Made by a program: the position numbers and the translations under genes
Source of the DNA: Oscheius onirici
Lineage: Eukaryota > Nematoda > Chromadorea > Rhabditida > Rhabditidae
Assembly (NCBI GenBank): GCA_932521025.1
Contig: OW051471.1
Location: forward strand, 5,146,001-5,210,000
DNA: 64,000 nucleotides
Direction of reading: 5' to 3'
Notes under the pieces: model-generated
Databases searched by the model: none
What the model was told of the DNA's origin: nothing
Seen by the model: only the letters and a program-made list of their open reading frames with translations
In this document: piece by piece, positions 9,027 to 20,806 of the stretch
Position numbering within the stretch: position 1 is the first letter of the stretch
Layout of the letters: each line of letters opens with the position of its first letter

Positions 9027-10898
9027 ATGGCTGAAGACATTGCTGTGACGAGGTTCAGAGAATACCTCCGAATAAACACCGAGCAGCCGAATCCAGATTA
9101 CGAAGCATGCAAGGATTTTCTTCTGAACCTGGCAGCTGAACTTTATATTGAAACCAAAGTTGTCTACGTTAGTTATATTTCTTTTCCATTAAACTCGAGC
9201 CTTTCAGACTTCGCCGAAAACCCCTTTCGTCATTATGACCATTCCTGGAAAGAATCCTGCTTTGCCAACCCTGATGCTGTACTCTCATACAGATGTCGTG
9301 CCTACCTTTCGCGAATTTTGGAAATATGACCCATATTCCGCCCATAAAGATGAAAATGGCGACATTTACGCTCGTGGAAGTCAGGACATGAAATGTGTTG
9401 GTTCCCAGTAAGAAATAGGTACCCAATGCTTACCCATCTTTCAGATATGTGGAAGCTATTCGTCGTCATTTTGGACGCGGAAAGAAAAAATGGAATAGAA
9501 CAATTCATATTGTTTGGGGACCAGGTACCTTTTTTCATACATAGACTAATCTTTTATAGATGAAGAAACTGGAGCTCCGGAAGGAATGGCTGCGTTTATC
9601 GAGACGGAAGATTTCAAAGCGCTCAACGTCGGATTCACTCTGGATGAGGGAATCGCTAGTGAGACTGACGTCTACAAGGTGTTCTATGCTGAACGATGTC
9701 CCTGGTGTAAGCTGTCTCACTTGCTTTAGACAACTTCAATTTAGGGTGTAAAATTGTCTGCACAGGCCTTCCAGGTAAACAGATTCAGTCCATTTGTCCA
9801 TACAAATGTATTTTTTTTTGCCATTTTAAGTGTTTTGCACCCGTTTTTGTGATTACTATGTGCTAAAAGGTAAAGAGATAAATCGTGACGGCAAATATCC
9901 ACGAGCCATTTGGCCGCGGCTAGCCTCGTAATGTAAATAATCAACACTTGCTTTTTTCGGCCATGGCTCAAAATTCATCGAAAACAACGCCGGAGAAAAG
10001 CTGGTATGGATTCTCTTCTGATGTCGAAACAATGTTTTACAGCAATCCATTATCAACAGTGCTCTGACTTTCCGAGAGTCGGAGAAGAAACGCATGCTCG
10101 ATAACAAATTGGAACTGGGAGATGTGGTCTCTCTGAATCTAACGATAGTTGAAGGAGGTGTTCAAGTTAACGTACTGCCCGAAAAACTTTGTGCTTGTCA
10201 GTTTTATCAGTATTTATATGATCTAAAGTTTAAGATTTCGATATCCGCGCTCCTCCGAACATCGACTTCGAAGAGCTAGAAGGCAGGATTTGTGGTTGGT
10301 GCAAGGATGCCGGTACTGGAGTTTCGGTTCAATTTATACAGGTGGATTCTTGCTTGCTTTTATATAACTGCGCATATTAATCGTTCAGACTAGCAATCCT
10401 GCCCTAGCCGATAAATGTCCTCAAGATGTCGTAAGTTCGCATGCTGCATGATGTTTTATCAAAGTTTTTCTTGAATGCGACATCACTGCACGATTGAACT
10501 CCGGCTTTGTATTTGGAAAAACCGGGTTTTCCAGAAAAGTCTCAACCGTGGAATTACCAGTACTTCTGATGACAATCCTTGGTGGGGTGCATTCGAAAAT
10601 GCTTTGAAACACGAGTTAGTTACATCGATTTTTATTTCAAATTCAATTCCAGGGGATGCGAGTTTACAAAAGAAATCTTTCCTGCATCCACAGACTCGAG
10701 ATTTATTCGTTCTGTATGTTATTTTACTTCTGACATATTTGGGCTATTCAGAGAGGAATCGGATCGATTGGATTTTCACCGATGACAAACTGCCCGAGTC
10801 TGCTACATGACCACAACGAATTTTTAAACGAAACAATTTTCCTTCGTGGAGTGGAAATCTACGAGACTCTAATCGACAGATTGGGTAGTCTTGAATAA
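9027..10898 (+). CDS. ACY1: aminoacylase-1 (M20 metallopeptidase family)
   Basis: This cytosolic enzyme hydrolyses N-acyl-amino acids. ATG 9027 gives MAEDIAVTRFREYL. The M20 metal ligand motif SHTDVVPTF and the YARGSQDMKCVG stretch follow. GPDEETGAPEGM carries the catalytic Glu pair, then come ALNVGFTLDEGIA, a GLPGHGSKF motif (GHxS, dimerisation-domain His), DDNPWWGAFE, DSRFIR, and the C-terminal LLHDHNEFLNETIFLRGV. The TAA is at 10896-10898. Introns are mostly about 40 bp. The one at 9775-9959 is 185 bp and ends in TTTTTTCG rather than CAG: no AG exists between the last in-frame stop and the GHGS exon. Family length and motif order fit the whole enzyme. Confidence 0.92.
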
Positions 10899-11018
10899 GT
10901 GTCACTTGTTGTAGTTGAATAAAAATTTAAGAAAAATCAGCTCGTACAAGAAAATGCAGCTCATTGTCGAGATACAGTATACCAACCGGAGAATTAGAAA
11001 AGTAGCAGATGATGGTTA

Positions 11019-11763
11019 TTAAGCCTTGACTGAAACCCCGCAGAGATCGAGCAGACGTCCCATAACAGTTGAGCGTAACCCTAGCCTAAAAATTGAGCAC
11101 GATAAATAAATAAAAAGCGCCCACTTTTCAGCAGTTTGATTGACTTTAGAAATGAAGCCCCGGAGACGAGCGGACGCATGTATAAGGATGAGGAAAATGG
11201 GAAACAGGAGGCTGAATGACTCAATATTAGAAGAATAAGAAAAAGAGAACAAACCTGAATAGCACGATCAGTACTGAGGGCAACACCGTGATAAAGTAGT
11301 AGCAGGCCACGCAAATAGATCCTAGCGTTATCAGAGGATGGTCACGTCGAATCTACAACAAATTCAAGAGAAAACGGAAAATCTGACCTGATAAATCTGG
11401 GGATTATTGGATGCAGCAAACAGAATAACAGCTCCAATGGCCGCTAGAGCAGTGAATCCGATTACAAGCTCCTATAAATGATAAGACAAATTGAATGAAA
11501 CTAACCTGGGCACGAAAGCATGTTGAAATTAGGATGCAAATAACCACGGTAGCGATGTAGTTTGTCTGGTAATAAAGGAGATTGGCGATGATTCTGTTAT
11601 TCCATTTAGGGAGGTCATTGTAAGGAGGGATCTAAACTCTTGTTCAAATAACAACAAGACTTACGTCAAATCGGTTTTTACTTAGTAGAAAGTCTTCCAC
11701 TGAGCGAAACGGCGGCAGCTCAACTCCATTGACAAGTTTGATTCTTCTTTCTTCGCTTGTCAT
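11019..11763 (-). CDS. ARL6IP5: PRA1-family protein, ARL6IP5/JWA type
   Basis: This is a small ER/Golgi membrane protein that modulates vesicle traffic in animals. ATG 11763 gives [13 protein letters not shown], followed by a cytosolic segment ([12 protein letters not shown]) and [14 protein letters not shown], a hallmark of the JWA branch. Four hydrophobic segments come next, then [11 protein letters not shown] and [12 protein letters not shown], which align with the C-terminal end of ARL6IP5. Five or so introns of about 35-45 bp interrupt it. TTTTTCAG lies one base before the ATG, a good trans-splice acceptor. The gene is divergent to NAP1. Confidence 0.85.
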
Positions 11764-12106
11764 TCTGAAAAACAATAAATGTAATCGGATGGGTCGTAAA
11801 ACGAGAAAACAAACAAGTTAGAGAAGCAAAGATAACGACCTTTGGTTAAAGGACTGCGAGGCGCGGTCCCGTCACGGTACCGTAACCGAAGTTCTTCCTC
11901 CTGAGGTCCTCTTGTTTCATTTCTGTTTCCTTTACTCTCCCTTTATATACTCGTGTTGTTTTTTCTACAGCTGTCGATTTCTACAAAGCTTTCGCCATTA
12001 TTTTTGTTCAAAATTAGACAAGAAATTCGCTCGGCTAGTGCTGAAAAATTATACGGCAAACATTTCGTATTTTTTCGTAATTGACTTCTTTCATAACAAG
12101 GCCTTC
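11764..12106. other. 5' region between ARL6IP5 and NAP1
   Basis: These 343 bp lie between divergent starts. They contain a T-rich stretch with TTTTTTCTACAG at about 11960-11971, a possible 5' UTR splice or trans-splice acceptor for NAP1. ATTTTTTCG follows at about 12070-12078. No TATA box or gene was seen. Confidence 0.35.
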
Positions 12107-13425
12107 ATGAATTCTGAAATCTTTAAGGAAATGGCCGAGGGACAAGCTCTTGCTGATCTTCTCAAGGACAGTGAATATGGAAACAACGAGTTCATCGAAA
12201 AACTGCCGCTGAGCCAGAAGAAGCGCGTCTGTGCTCTTAAGAAGATCCAACTGGCCAGCATTGAGGTTTGCGAGATTTGTATGATATATAATTTCCGTCG
12301 TGTTTTAGGTCGAGGCTGAATTCTATGAACGTGTCCACCAGCTTGAAAAAGAATTCGAGGACAAGTTCAACCAATTCTATGACCAGCGTAAGAAGATCGT
12401 CACTGGTACATACGAGCCAACTGATGCTGAATCTGATCTTCCCCTCATTCATGGCTTGGAAGAAGATGACCTGAAGAAGATCTATGATGCTTCTGAGCCT
12501 GACAATGGCGAGAAGGGAATTAATGACTTCTGGCTTCAAGTTCTTCGTGGTTCCGATGTCATCTCCGATATGATCCAGGAACACGATGAGCCTATTCTCA
12601 AGCATCTCATTGATGTCACTTCTTCTGTTGAAATGAGCCCACCGGTAAGGTTGCGTAAGCTTTCGTAATTGTACAATTGTTCAGGGCTTCACCTTGTATT
12701 TCCATTTCTCTCCCAACTCGTACTTCAAAAACACGGTGTTGAAGAAACACTACGAACTTCACATGAAGCCAGAGTCTGACGATCCGTTCGAGTACGACGG
12801 ACCTACCGTTTTCAAAGCCACCGGGTAAATATTATTACCACGTCATTTACATGTTGTTATAGAGACGAAATTCAATGGGAAGAGGGAAAAAACATTACCA
12901 AGAAGGTCGTCAAGAAGAAGGCTAAGAAGGGCGCTAACGCCGGCAAGTTCCTCACGAAGACTGTCGACAACGAGAGTTTCTTCAACTTCTTCACTCCTCC
13001 CCAAGTCGAGGAACAGAATGAAGATGACGAAAACGACGAAGATTTCGTAGGTTCTGTTCGTTCCTAACCATTCTATAATTTTAGGCCAAAGGTGAACTTC
13101 AGAGAGCTGATTTTGAGGTCGGACAGGTTATTCGTGATCACGTTATCCCTCGTGCCGTGCTTTTCTTCACCGGTGAAACTGACTTGAGTGACGACATGCT
13201 CGACTTTGGTGATGTGAGTTTGTTTTCTGCTCGTAGTGTTCGAAAATTTGGTTTCGATACTGTGTGTATAATCTATTATGATTGTCCGCAATTCACCGGA
13301 ACCTAAATCAATGTCGGAATTGCAACCAGTATTCAAAAAACCTTTTCTATTGCTGTACTTTTAACTGACTACATTTTCAGGAGGAAGACGAGGACGATAT
13401 CTCCGATGAGGAGGACGACGAGTAA
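12107..13425 (+). CDS. NAP1: nucleosome assembly protein 1
   Basis: This histone H2A-H2B chaperone acts in chromatin assembly and nuclear import. Exons 12107-12265, 12309-12644, 12685-12824, 12863-13046, 13085-13213 and 13381-13425 join in frame to 330 residues. The NAP domain covers LPLSQKKRVCALKKIQ, VEAEFYERVHQLEKEF, the long dimerisation helix, KGINDFWLQVLR, FTLYFHFSPN and the acidic-flanked SFFNFFTPP motif. The C-terminus is a typical acidic tail ending EEDDE. The last intron is 167 bp, longer than the others. ATG 12107 follows an upstream open stretch; an internal ATG at residue 9 is an alternative. Length matches the family. Confidence 0.93.
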
Positions 13426-13659
13426 CTTCTTTCGCCGGTTCCTGCTTGTTTCTGTTGCGATATTTTTGTTACGCGCCTCCAGATTGGTAGGCTTCAAAAC
13501 GAGTAGTTGTTCCCTTGTTACTTCCGATTCAACATTCACAAGTTGTCAATTCCCGGTGCCCGCATAAATTATAGTTACGTTTTCCATTGTTCAGTTACCA
13601 TAATCCGATAGACACGTTGTTCTCTAGTTTTCAACAACTGATCGAATGCTTTAGAAACA

Positions 13660-14908
13660 TGCAAACGACGTTGCATAAAAAGGGAACTGATTCATCTCTA
13701 ATTCGTTTGGTGTCCCTACTGAAAGAATGCAACGTCATTACTCGAGTCTCTATTGAGTTAGCAGAACGGTCCATGCAGACCTCACTGGATAAGTCTTCGA
13801 AGTTAGAAGAGATTCTTATACGAACTGTCGTAGATCATCTTGTGCGCATACCTACTCTATCAACCGGAAGTAGGCCTTACAAAAATATCTGATCGAGACG
13901 TGTTAAAGGTGTATGGTTCGGTGGCCCAACAAAGTGCAAAACAGGCTCTGGAATTCGCAACAGCTGGGCAAATGCTATCCTCATTGGCTGCTCCTTGATT
14001 CAAGGTCTGTGTTTTCAGTTGCACAAGCACTATTTCTTTAGATAAAACTGCAGATGCTCTCAACGCTTTATCAGATCTTTACACGTCGCCCGCAGAATTT
14101 GCATACTGTATGGCTTCACAGGATGACCGACTGATATCGAGTATTCTCGCTCTTTTTCTCTTGAAGGACCATCTCAGGTTGTTCACATTGTTTGACTCCG
14201 GGAATATAATTTTTCAGTTCGAAGCTGAACCATCGTCTTGTATGTGGCCATGTTTTTGCAGCTATCGAATTCAATTATGAAGTAGGATTCATATTGGCCT
14301 CCACAATCAAGTTCAGACGATTATTGACTGGCTAAACTCTGAAGCCCTGTGTATTCGATTCTTCATGGTCTTTTTAGAGGATCTTGAAGCATATACTGAT
14401 GTCTGGAAAGAGACCCTTCTTGAAGTACAGCGGTAACAATGCTGGAAAGATCCGGTCTAGATTTAGGCAACGGGAAGATGCAGAGACTATGTCATTTATG
14501 CCTGGAACATGGATTGAGATTGATCAGGAAACAGTAGCTGATGTTGAGAAAAATTTGGAATTCACGTTTATGGAGCTGGCAGGAACTCGATTTGTTCAGA
14601 AAAAAATGAAAATAAGCAAAACTGAACCGGTATGCTTACTTTTACCCATATGCTCTCTAGCCACAGTTTAGACAAGATCGTTCATTCCGTATACTGTTCA
14701 AATGTCCGAAGAGACGTACTTTTCCCGTCTTTATGATATGCTAGTCAGGTAATACTCTATATGTTCCCAAAGCCATTTGTGTTGCAGATTGAGACTGCGA
14801 CTGGAAGCCATTGGCGATAAAAACCTCGGAAACTATCGAGCAATCGTGAAGATGATTGAGAAATACGAAGAACTTGTCGACGAAGAAGAAGAAATGAACA
14901 GTGAATAA
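13660..14908 (+). CDS. Lines-like protein (tentative)
   Basis: A chain of short exons gives an alpha-helical protein with segments VSLLKECNVITRVS, DALNALSDLYTSPAEF, LISSILALFLLKDHLR and TIIDWLNSEALCIRFFMVFL. The last resembles the Lines homolog family by eye. The C-terminus YDMLVRLRLRLEAIG..EEEEMNSE ends at TAA 14908. The start is unsure: the in-frame ATG near 13660 lies in the first exon, which begins after TTGTTCAG at about 13591. The second exon join is not resolved. The stop codon overlaps the polyadenylation signal (GAATAAAG). It follows NAP1 on the same strand at a distance of about 235 bp. Confidence 0.4.
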
Positions 14909-14943
14909 AGTCTTAACAAGGAATGTTTATTAACAAACGGACT

Positions 14944-15544
14944 TCAAGTCGACTTGTAGATGAGAGCGCACTCTTTGTGGAGAGCCTCCTTCTTCTGATC
15001 TTCTTCCAACTTGGCGGCTTTTGCTGCCTTTATCTTTTCTTCTCTCTCTTTCTTCTCGATGAACGGCTTCAAGAATCTCGTGTTCTGTCCGATCAGATTC
15101 AAATAGCGAGCACCGGCTCGTTTCTCCTGTCTTTCCTGAAATCGCCTGAGTTTGTTTTGGAAATGATCGCAGCTACTTCCTCCACAGAATGACCTATACC
15201 GTATCTAATTCGATTGCCGTCGACGCAAACAAGTTAATCTTCCAGAATGTCTTGTGACGCTAGTCGCGTTCTCGCTACGAACCGTTCTGACATTCAACTA
15301 ATCCACGTTTCCTAATCCAACTCATGACAGCGTCGATCAACAGACAAATGTCAGTACTAACGTCAATGGGATTAGACAGTTTTAGGAATAATGTAACGAG
15401 ACAAACCTTGACAGGCTGGGTCCATTCGATATCGGAAGGATCCTCGAAGGAGTAGAGAAGAGCCTTTTCGAATCCATAGAGAGGCTGAGAAGCAGTCAAC
15501 TGAAGAAGTCCCAAAACGATGAGAAGGGGGATGAGCCTGTACAT
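14944..15544 (-). CDS. short secreted protein, unknown
   Basis: Two exons (15407-15544 and 14944-15135) join in phase 0 to 109 residues. The first 20 residues (MYRLIPLLIVLGLLQLTASQ) form a clear signal peptide. The mature part begins PLYGFEKALLYSFEDP, and the second exon is a charged, Lys/Glu/Ala-rich helix ending ECALIYKST. There is a single cysteine. The intron, 271 bp, is long for this region. A polyadenylation signal (TTTATT on the plus strand) lies at about 14926-14931, inside the gap to the convergent Lines-like gene. I do not recognise the family, and the intron join is inferred from frame only. Confidence 0.5.
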
Positions 15545-16019
15545 CTTCTGTAATGAAGGAAGAGAGTTGGGCGGAGCTGGGTCAGACTGGCTGAAGTCGG
15601 GATTTTATAGATTGACTCGAAATGGCAGAGTCGGATTACCGAGGAAAAAGGGGACTGCGTCGACGCCTTGTGATTCACGGGATCGGATGAGGTAAGAGAC
15701 AGTCTATGAGGGCAAATTGGAGATATTTTTTATCCGTACAAATGTGTGGATTCACGAGAAGCGTCTGCGAAAGAGACCTTGACCAAAGGATGAAAGTTCA
15801 AAGAGACAAGACGAGGGAATAATTGAAAAGATAGCGGGTAAGAGTCGAGCAATCAAGGACTAAATAAGTAGGCAGGTGGCTGTCAAGTCTTTATGAGATC
15901 TTTTATGAGACGAGAAAGTCTTTGAGACGACGAGGCGTGTCAGCAGCCAAATTAAGGCGCGCATAATTGAGCAAGAGGGTGGCCTTCATTTTGTTGTTCG
16001 TCAATTTGTGTGAAAGTCC
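15545..16019. other. intergenic, no gene seen
   Basis: These 475 bp between the short secreted gene and the 3' end of the sugar transporter show no recognisable coding exon, RNA or repeat. They must include the promoter of the 15544 gene. Confidence 0.4.
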
Positions 16020-17781
16020 TTAGGTCGTTTCAGAAAGAGATCCGTAAATGGGTCCGAGATCACGGAAGAGTCTTCGTTCCAGCGGGTCCTGATCGCACTT
16101 GGTTTCTGGAAGAGATATCCAAAGAATAAGGGTAAGAATTGAGGTGGGAACAATAAACAAAAGATAGCTCCATCCGCCAGCAGCGACAAACAGAGGGTAG
16201 AAAAATATTGTTGTAAGTGAGCTGCAAATCCAATTTACAGCTACTGATGCTCCCAGTGCAACTGCACAGGTATCTGGTGGTACCAGCTCGGCCGGTATGA
16301 AATAGGCTATTGGCCCTGAAATCATTTGTTTGGGATAAATTCAATCTTACCAGTTCCCATATTATAGCCGACGCCGTAAAGCAGAAAGGCTATTCCGAAT
16401 GCCCAAGATGCCCACCAGTTGCCCAATGAGAGTAGGGAAAAGACTAGTAGGAAAATGTCGGCGACAATACAGACCAGCAAAGTTTTTAACAGTATCGGTC
16501 GACGACCGTGAGATTCGACCTGAAATTATGAAAGAGAGAAGATTCGGATATACCAGTTGGAGAGCAGGTATCGTTAAAATGATAGATAGTATTGACCCGA
16601 GAGCCGGGAGGAAGGGGACGAGAATGTCCATAAAAGAGACGGCCGAGAACATACTACTCGAGTAGGATATCGTAGCCATACTACCCGAGAAGACTTGAGT
16701 GGCACTGACTACACATCCCAAGAATATTCCCTTGAGAGTCTCTGGACGTCTGACTACTGTCCAAAAGGGGGCTTGTGGAGGCAGTTCTGTCACCTACAAT
16801 TTTTTTTGTAAACAGAAAAGGAGTTATAATTACAGCCTCGAAATAGTGGAGCACAATGTCTTCGTCTTCGTTGAATGTTCGAGTCACGTCATAGTAGAAA
16901 ACTATAGACTTGATAGCCTCGGAATAAGAACCTCTTTGAAGCAAGTGGTTCGGAGTGTCTGGCATCCAATATGCAGCCACCATTTCGATCACCGCTATAG
17001 ATGTGTCTGGATTGGAGAAACACAACAAAAACCTATTGCTGCTGGGAGAAGAAGGAGGAATCCCCAAGTGTTCTCTCCTCCCAGCATAAAGTCAAGAGAC
17101 AGTATGGCTCCCATTGCCGCTCCAAAACTTGCCGATATATGGAGAAAACAACTGATAGAACCCTGAATTCTACTGTTTCATAAAGACAGATATTCTCACT
17201 TTGATCTTTTTCGGAGCAATCTGTTGTACAAAGAGAGGAATTAAGCTCAAGTTTATCCCTGAGTGCACGCCAACCAGAAGTCGACCGATCATCAGAAACG
17301 GAGCAAATGTAATGAGAGCGGACAAGGAGGAAAGAAGTGATCCCGCCAAAAGTACTCCATTTCCTACGACCATTATTCCTGTAAACATTTTGTTTGATTT
17401 ATTAATAATAGACTACCGTTTTTGACGCCATATTTCGCCTCGATTTGGGCCATAAAAAGACATCCGATGAGAGCTCCAAGGGCCTGACAGGCTACTGTTA
17501 TTGACCGAAAACAGACTTTCAAATGGAAATCACCTTTCTTACCATATAATGCTGAGAGAGCTTGGAGTCAAGTGAACTCCGAAATGCGAAAAACTGACGA
17601 CAAAGGACTTTTGAATGATTGATTGAGGGACATTGAGAACGACCATATGAAATCCGACGGGAAGGATGGAGAAAAGACATAACGAGGAAATGAGGAAGAC
17701 CACTCGGCCTTGATCATCTCCGAAAAACCTCGAGATCGGAGTAGCTACTTTCGAGTCGAGGAGATGGGCAATTGTTGTCAT
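16020..17781 (-). CDS. GLUT-like sugar transporter (SLC2 family)
   Basis: This is a 12-helix major facilitator, SLC2 branch. ATG 17781 gives MTTIAHLLDSKV, then a first membrane segment with FSILPVGFHMVVLNVPQSII, resembling the GLUT N-terminus. ALIGCLFMAQIEAKYGVKN and IGRLLVGVHSGINLSLIPLF (GLUT helix 4 motif) follow. The central loop ends in TVVRRPETLKGIFLG, and helix 7 has TQVFSGSMATISYSSSMF, the QQ(L/F)SG region, here Q..SG. C-terminal PIAYFIPAELVPP and LPETKC are the family's PESPR/PETKG-type signatures. Introns are about 40 bp. The TAA is at 16020-16022. The substrate is unknown; several GLUT binding residues cannot be checked by eye. Confidence 0.85.
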
Positions 17782-17981
17782 CCGATCTGTTATGGAGAAA
17801 GTACAATCGATTACACTTATCTACAAATGGGGGTCACTCCTATCATGTTTTGTCTGTCTCTCCAGCTGAAATCGTTCGCTATCTGTCGGAGCTGTCAATT
17901 AGCTTCAATTTGAACACCACGTTACAACAGAATTTTCTAGATCCTACGATTTATAACAACAACAGCCAACAACATTCTCAA

Positions 17982-19659
17982 TTAGTCTTTATAGGTCCTG
18001 TTCGTGTATCCGGATGGGAGCAGATTGTGGACTTTCGCATGACCGTGAAGACCAGAAACTTGGTCCTTGTTTAGTGAAAACTGATAGGTTGGAGGAGGTG
18101 CGACTTCTGGGGTATCCAATACACGAACAGCTGGTAGGGGACGCACCTAAAAGGGTGAATTTTTAGACATCTCGGTCTTGGAAATACCTTTCGTCCAAAA
18201 TAGCCGTCTTTCTTATGGAATAATCCACTGCTCATCTTATAGCCGAATCGTCTATGCATTTGAGCTGAACCAAAAATCTTTCCTTCGATATCGGCGTGAG
18301 ATAGACGTCCTACAGTCGCGACACACTCTCGATGAAGCGAGAATTCGTGTTTGTGAGGCAGCTAAATCTTTTTGTGATATAAACAAAACTGTATTTTACC
18401 CTGACAACAGTGAAATCACCGTGATGTCGTACAACAGTGGCAGCCGAACCTGCAGCCACAACGAAAACATCGGACTCTTCGGTTGGATAGCGTTCAACAC
18501 TGAAAATACGACTGAAAAAAAAGAAATAAAAGTGTAACCTATGAATCATGGTTCCAGGAGCGAGAGAACCGATTGGATAAGCATTTCCTTCAACTCCAAT
18601 GATCGGATTTTCTGACATATGACATGTGGTCTTGATAATCTGGCCGGCGCTAAAATGTTATTTGTAATTCGAATAAAAAATAACCTCACCTCATATTTTC
18701 GGTAGCAAGAATCAACCGTTTTCCGTTCAGACCAGCGACAAGAGCAATGTGCGATGTTCTGTTCGGATCTCTCCGAACTTCCAACACCCGTTCTTCGTAA
18801 TACTGATCCGGTTCAGTCGGTCCCCTGAAAAGAGTTTAAGATCACGTTGTACCGGAAAAAAAGGAATACCTTCTGTGAAAGTCGATCATGAAATAATCGA
18901 ATTTGACTCCTCCTCCAATGTGTTGATTGACTTTTCTTCCAGTTTCAGGATCACGGCCTCCCAGTCTGTAATTCTTGTTATATTTCAAAGGGGAAGAAAA
19001 GTGGTAATAGTTCGGTAGGCAGCAACCGTTCGTTCAAATATTTTGGCGCGAACTCCCCAAACAACAAGGACTTGCGTTTTTCTCTATTTTCCATCCATTA
19101 TTGAGCTTTCTAAGTGTGCTTATCGAATTCTCCGTGTAAAACAACCCCTGAACGTGTATATCAGCCAAAAATTGCCAGATTTTGACGATATTTCCCAACA
19201 TGAGACGTTCTGGAAAATTTTCATACATTTCTTTCAATTTTTGGCTGAAATACACGTCCAGGGGTTGTTTAACACGGAAAATTCGATAAACACACTTAGA
19301 AAGCTCAATAATGGATGGAAAATAAAGAAAAACGCAAGTCCTTGTTGTTTGGGGAGTTCGCGGCAAAATATTTGAACGAACAGTGCTGCCTACCGAACTA
19401 TTACCAGAAAAGTACCTTCGAATCACAAGAGGTTTGTGCGTGTATTCTCCTCCGGTTTGTTCTTCCAAATCTTTTTTATCCCAGAGATGTCGTGGCAATG
19501 GTTTCGTTCCTCTTGCAGGCAGATTTCTCCTCGACATTGCCTGTAAAATATTTCTACTTTTTAAAGATAGCAAAATACCTGTAGAGCTCTGCCGTTAAGC
19601 TGGAGAGCAGAAATTTCTTTGCACAAGGTCGAAAACATCCTGTGAACAAAGCTGTACAT
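17982..19659 (-). CDS. MRPL2: mitochondrial ribosomal protein L2
   Basis: This is a core protein of the mitochondrial large ribosomal subunit. ATG 19659 gives MYSFVHRMFSTLCKE, a basic mitochondrial leader. The L2 domain follows: GTKPLPRHLW, RRLGGRDPETGRKV, HIGGGVKFDYFMIDFHR, DPNRTSHIALVAG, GNAYPIGSLAPGTMIH, and the C-terminal LPHKHEF..VATVGRLSHAD and MHRRFGYKMSSG. The stop TAA is at 17982-17984. Most introns are about 40 bp, but the one at 18966-19415 is 450 bp because a 403-bp foldback element sits in it. The neighbour upstream in the run is the SRR1-like gene, 161 bp away. Confidence 0.9.
19003..19405. mobile_element. 403-bp MITE with 8-bp target duplication in MRPL2 intron
   Basis: The element begins GGTAATAGTTCGGTAGGCAG and ends with its exact complement. 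Imperfect inverted arms of about 170 bp meet near 19205. It is flanked on both sides by AGAAAAGT (18995-19002 and 19406-19413), a perfect 8-bp target-site duplication, which fits hAT- or Merlin-type transposition. It has no transposase gene. The two mirror-image frames inside it are by-products of the arms. Confidence 0.9.
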
Positions 19660-19820
19660 TACAATCAAAATTTTTTCATGATAAATAAGGCCGAATTTGA
19701 CCAATAAACAAGCAAGAATAGTACACTGAGTATCTTTACTGGCACCGTATAGTTTTGGCTGGCAAGGTAACTGAGCAAACAATAACAACCGGGTAGTAAC
19801 AATAACAAATATTGAACGTG

Positions 19821-20665
19821 TTACTCGACTGATTTCGTATAATTTGGTCGTTCCCTAGAAATTTCTGGCAGTTCATCATGAACGAACATGATGCTCGAAT
19901 CGGAGAAGAAGTTTGGGTTTGGTGGGTAGATTGGCAGTTCGGAGCAGAAGGCGGTTGCACGAAAGACATTCAAGGCCTCGTGCTCATCGTTTATTGATCG
20001 ACGTCCACCAATCAAGTCAATCTCGGAGTAGTTGTTGCAGATGAAGATGGTTTTGTCCATTTTGTCCCAGCGATACCACATCAGATCATTCAGGAAAGAA
20101 TGAATTCCGTGGATGAAGATCACAATCTCGTGTTCTTTAGTCGGCGGTATCAGGAGATTCAACTCTTTTCGCACAATAATGTTATCCTGCTCGCTCAGCC
20201 ATTGTGTTTCGGGGAAACTGCAGCAGGGCTCCTAAAGAGATATTTTTTAACAATTGTTTTTAAAGAAATTGCCTGAAAGAGAAGTTCGGTGGCGTATTTG
20301 CTTTGAAGCTGAAGAACGAAAGCAAGTTGATGCGCTCCAGGCTCCCAATTCGCATCAAAATGACCATTTCCGAGCAAAATTATCCTGCTGACTGGATTAC
20401 CGTTCAAATGACGATCGATTCGATGTGTGCACCAAGCTCTGAAAAAAGGTATTTTGCAATTATTTTTAATTATGAAGCCTTTGTATTTGAAGTAAAAAAC
20501 GTACATCAAGTCGGCTATTTCTGAGCTGGCCGTTAGAGCGTCAAGAGTCTTTTGGATATCTTCCACAGTTCCTTCAGCTCTCTCACCGGGATTGACCTGC
20601 TGCCCGCCACTTCTCCGTTTACGACTTCTGGTTACCCTTTGAAAAGGCTGTTCTTCATCAGCCAT
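19821..20665 (-). CDS. SRRD: SRR1-domain protein
   Basis: ATG 20665 gives MADEEQPFQRVTRSRKRRSG, with a basic N-terminus. The SRR1 domain follows: IILLGNGHFDANWEPGAHQLAFVL (GxGxF..S..QLA pattern), YATELLFQEPCCSF, then HEIVIFIHGIHSFLNDLMWYRW and TIFICNNYSEID, which match the MPHC..LYNNLLW..NW..L..I.LGNSF-type motifs of the family. It ends TAA 19821. The family was named from a plant clock regulator and is linked to transcription or haem metabolism in animals; the molecular function is not settled. TTGTCAG directly abuts the ATG, a likely trans-splice acceptor. Confidence 0.78.
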
Positions 20666-20806
20666 CTGACAAGAGATTAGTATTCGTGTAAAGCTGGTTC
20701 GATAATTTCTTTCGCGACAATACGATTCAGTAGTAGTAAAACTGTGAGAAAAACAATTTACTGAACCATTAACAATTTATATATATCCTAACACGCATAG
20801 TGAAAT

